A stretch of DNA of 14,639 nucleotides from Paludibacter sp. (GTDB lineage Bacteria > Bacteroidota > Bacteroidia > Bacteroidales > Paludibacteraceae): contig JAQWCZ010000018.1 of NCBI GenBank assembly GCA_028705705.1, forward strand, positions 1-14,639, in the 5' to 3' direction. The position numbers and the translations under genes were made by a program. The notes under the pieces were generated by a model that did not search any database, was not told where the DNA came from, and worked only from the letters and a program-made list of their open reading frames with translations. Below are positions 13,955 through 14,639 of this stretch, one piece after another (the first letter of the stretch is position 1; every line of letters starts with the position of its first letter).

Positions 13955-14639
13955 TTATCTGATAATAGTTTGCGCCCTGTCGGGACCAACTGATACAATT
14001 TTTATGGGAACTTTCAGTTCTTCTTCCAGGAAACTCAGGTATGCATTAAATTCTTCCGGGAATTCATCTTCCGATTGCATATTTGTCATGTTTGTCTTCC
14101 ATCCTGGTAACTCAGCATACACTGGCTCGACTTTTCCTTCGATAGAATAAGGAAATTCTTCTGTAATAACATCATCAATTTTATAAGCAACACATGCTTT
14201 GATGGTTTCGAAATCATCCATCACATCACTTTTCATCATGATGAGTTGTGTGACGCCATTGATCATCACCGCGTATTTGAGGGCGACTAAATCAACCCAG
14301 CCACAACGGCGCGGGCGACCGGTTACCGAACCGAATTCATTGCCGTTTTTACGCATTAAGTCTCCTGTTTCATCGAAAAGCTCTGTCGGAAACGGGCCGC
14401 TACCAACACGGGTACAATAGGCTTTAAAGATTCCATATACTTCTCCGATGTTACGAGGTGCAACACCCAGTCCGGTGCAAGCTCCGGCACAAATGGTGTT
14501 TGAAGAAGTCACAAAGGGATATGAGCCAAAATCAACATCCAGCATGGTGCCCTGTGCACCTTCTGCCAGTATTTTCTTTTCTGCTTTGATAGCGTCGTTA
14601 ATTACATGTTCACTGTCAATAAGTTCAAACTTTCTGATA
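13955..14639 (-). CDS. purA: Adenylosuccinate synthetase (C-terminal part, cut by the window edge)
   Basis: PurA joins IMP and aspartate with GTP to make adenylosuccinate, the first committed step from IMP to AMP. The visible 227 codons are open to the right edge, and the first half of the protein, with the GTP-binding GDEGKGK-type loop, is outside. The visible part has the IMP-site block AEGAQGTMLDVDFGSYPFVT (running through the ATG at 14545, which is an internal Met and not the start), SSNTICAGACTGLGV, SVTGRPRRCGWVDLVALKY, and the C-terminal end KIVSVGPDRAQTIIR. The family is about 420-430 residues, so roughly half is present. It converges on the alkaline phosphatase gene and shares the terminator with it. 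Confidence 0.97.
   Translation of the reverse strand, partial: IRKFELIDSEHVINDAIKAEKKILAEGAQGTMLDVDFGSYPFVTSSNTICAGACTGLGVAPRNIGEVYGIFKAYCTRVGSGPFPTELFDETGDLMRKNGNEFGSVTGRPRRCGWVDLVALKYAVMINGVTQLIMMKSDVMDDFETIKACVAYKIDDVITEEFPYSIEGKVEPVYAELPGWKTNMTNMQSEDEFPEEFNAYLSFLEEELKVPIKIVSVGPDRAQTIIR

Noticed and set aside
14199..14420. Plus-strand 73-codon frame inside purA
   Set aside because: It is antisense to highly conserved purA motifs.
1..14639. CRISPR arrays, insertion sequences, tRNA or rRNA genes
   Set aside because: I saw no regularly spaced direct repeats, transposase genes, cloverleaf sequence or rRNA-like conserved blocks anywhere in the window.

Overview
The window looks like core chromosome from a member of the Bacteroidota, most likely Bacteroidales-like. 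The evidence is type IX secretion/gliding genes (porP-gldK-gldL-gldM), a Bacteroidota-type -7 promoter element (TAnnTTTG) ahead of several genes, weak Shine-Dalgarno signals, AT-rich DNA, and a parA-parB-DUF5683-mltD neighbourhood that I recall as common in Bacteroidales. I see no insertion sequence, phage gene, CRISPR array, tRNA or rRNA. The assignment to a lower taxon is open.

Layout. (1) Positions 1-3641, minus strand: a type IX secretion block read porP, gldK, gldL, gldM. gldM is cut by the left edge, and gldN would be expected beyond it. It encodes an outer-membrane PorP/SprF barrel, the periplasmic lipoprotein ring subunit, and both inner-membrane subunits of the proton-driven motor. 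(2) 3751-3972, minus: a small acidic DUF2795 gene with its own promoter-like element. (3) 4047-7611, minus: a probable housekeeping operon read coaD (CoA synthesis), an S41 PDZ protease, a class I SAM methyltransferase and a PduO-type cobalamin adenosyltransferase. (4) 7810-8481, plus: a small outer-membrane beta-barrel protein, divergent from coaD. (5) 8598-12734, plus: parA, parB, a DUF5683 membrane protein, an MltD-type lytic transglycosylase with LysM repeats, and a short MerR-like protein. This links chromosome segregation with cell-wall remodelling. (6) 12785-13846, plus: a secreted alkaline phosphatase. It ends at a strong bidirectional terminator facing (7) the C-terminal half of purA (13955 to the right edge, minus).

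Every gene belongs to a known family and I found no convincing new system. The unexplained material is intergenic: a perfect 26-bp palindrome inside the secretion operon, an inverted repeat built of about 7-bp units between the methyltransferase and adenosyltransferase genes, a long-range imperfect inverted repeat spanning the parA-parB gap, a short tandem repeat after the MerR-like gene, and a hairpin between coaD and the protease gene. No gene-free stretch exceeds 300 bases; the longest is the 198-base divergent gap between coaD and the beta-barrel gene, which holds two promoter-like elements.
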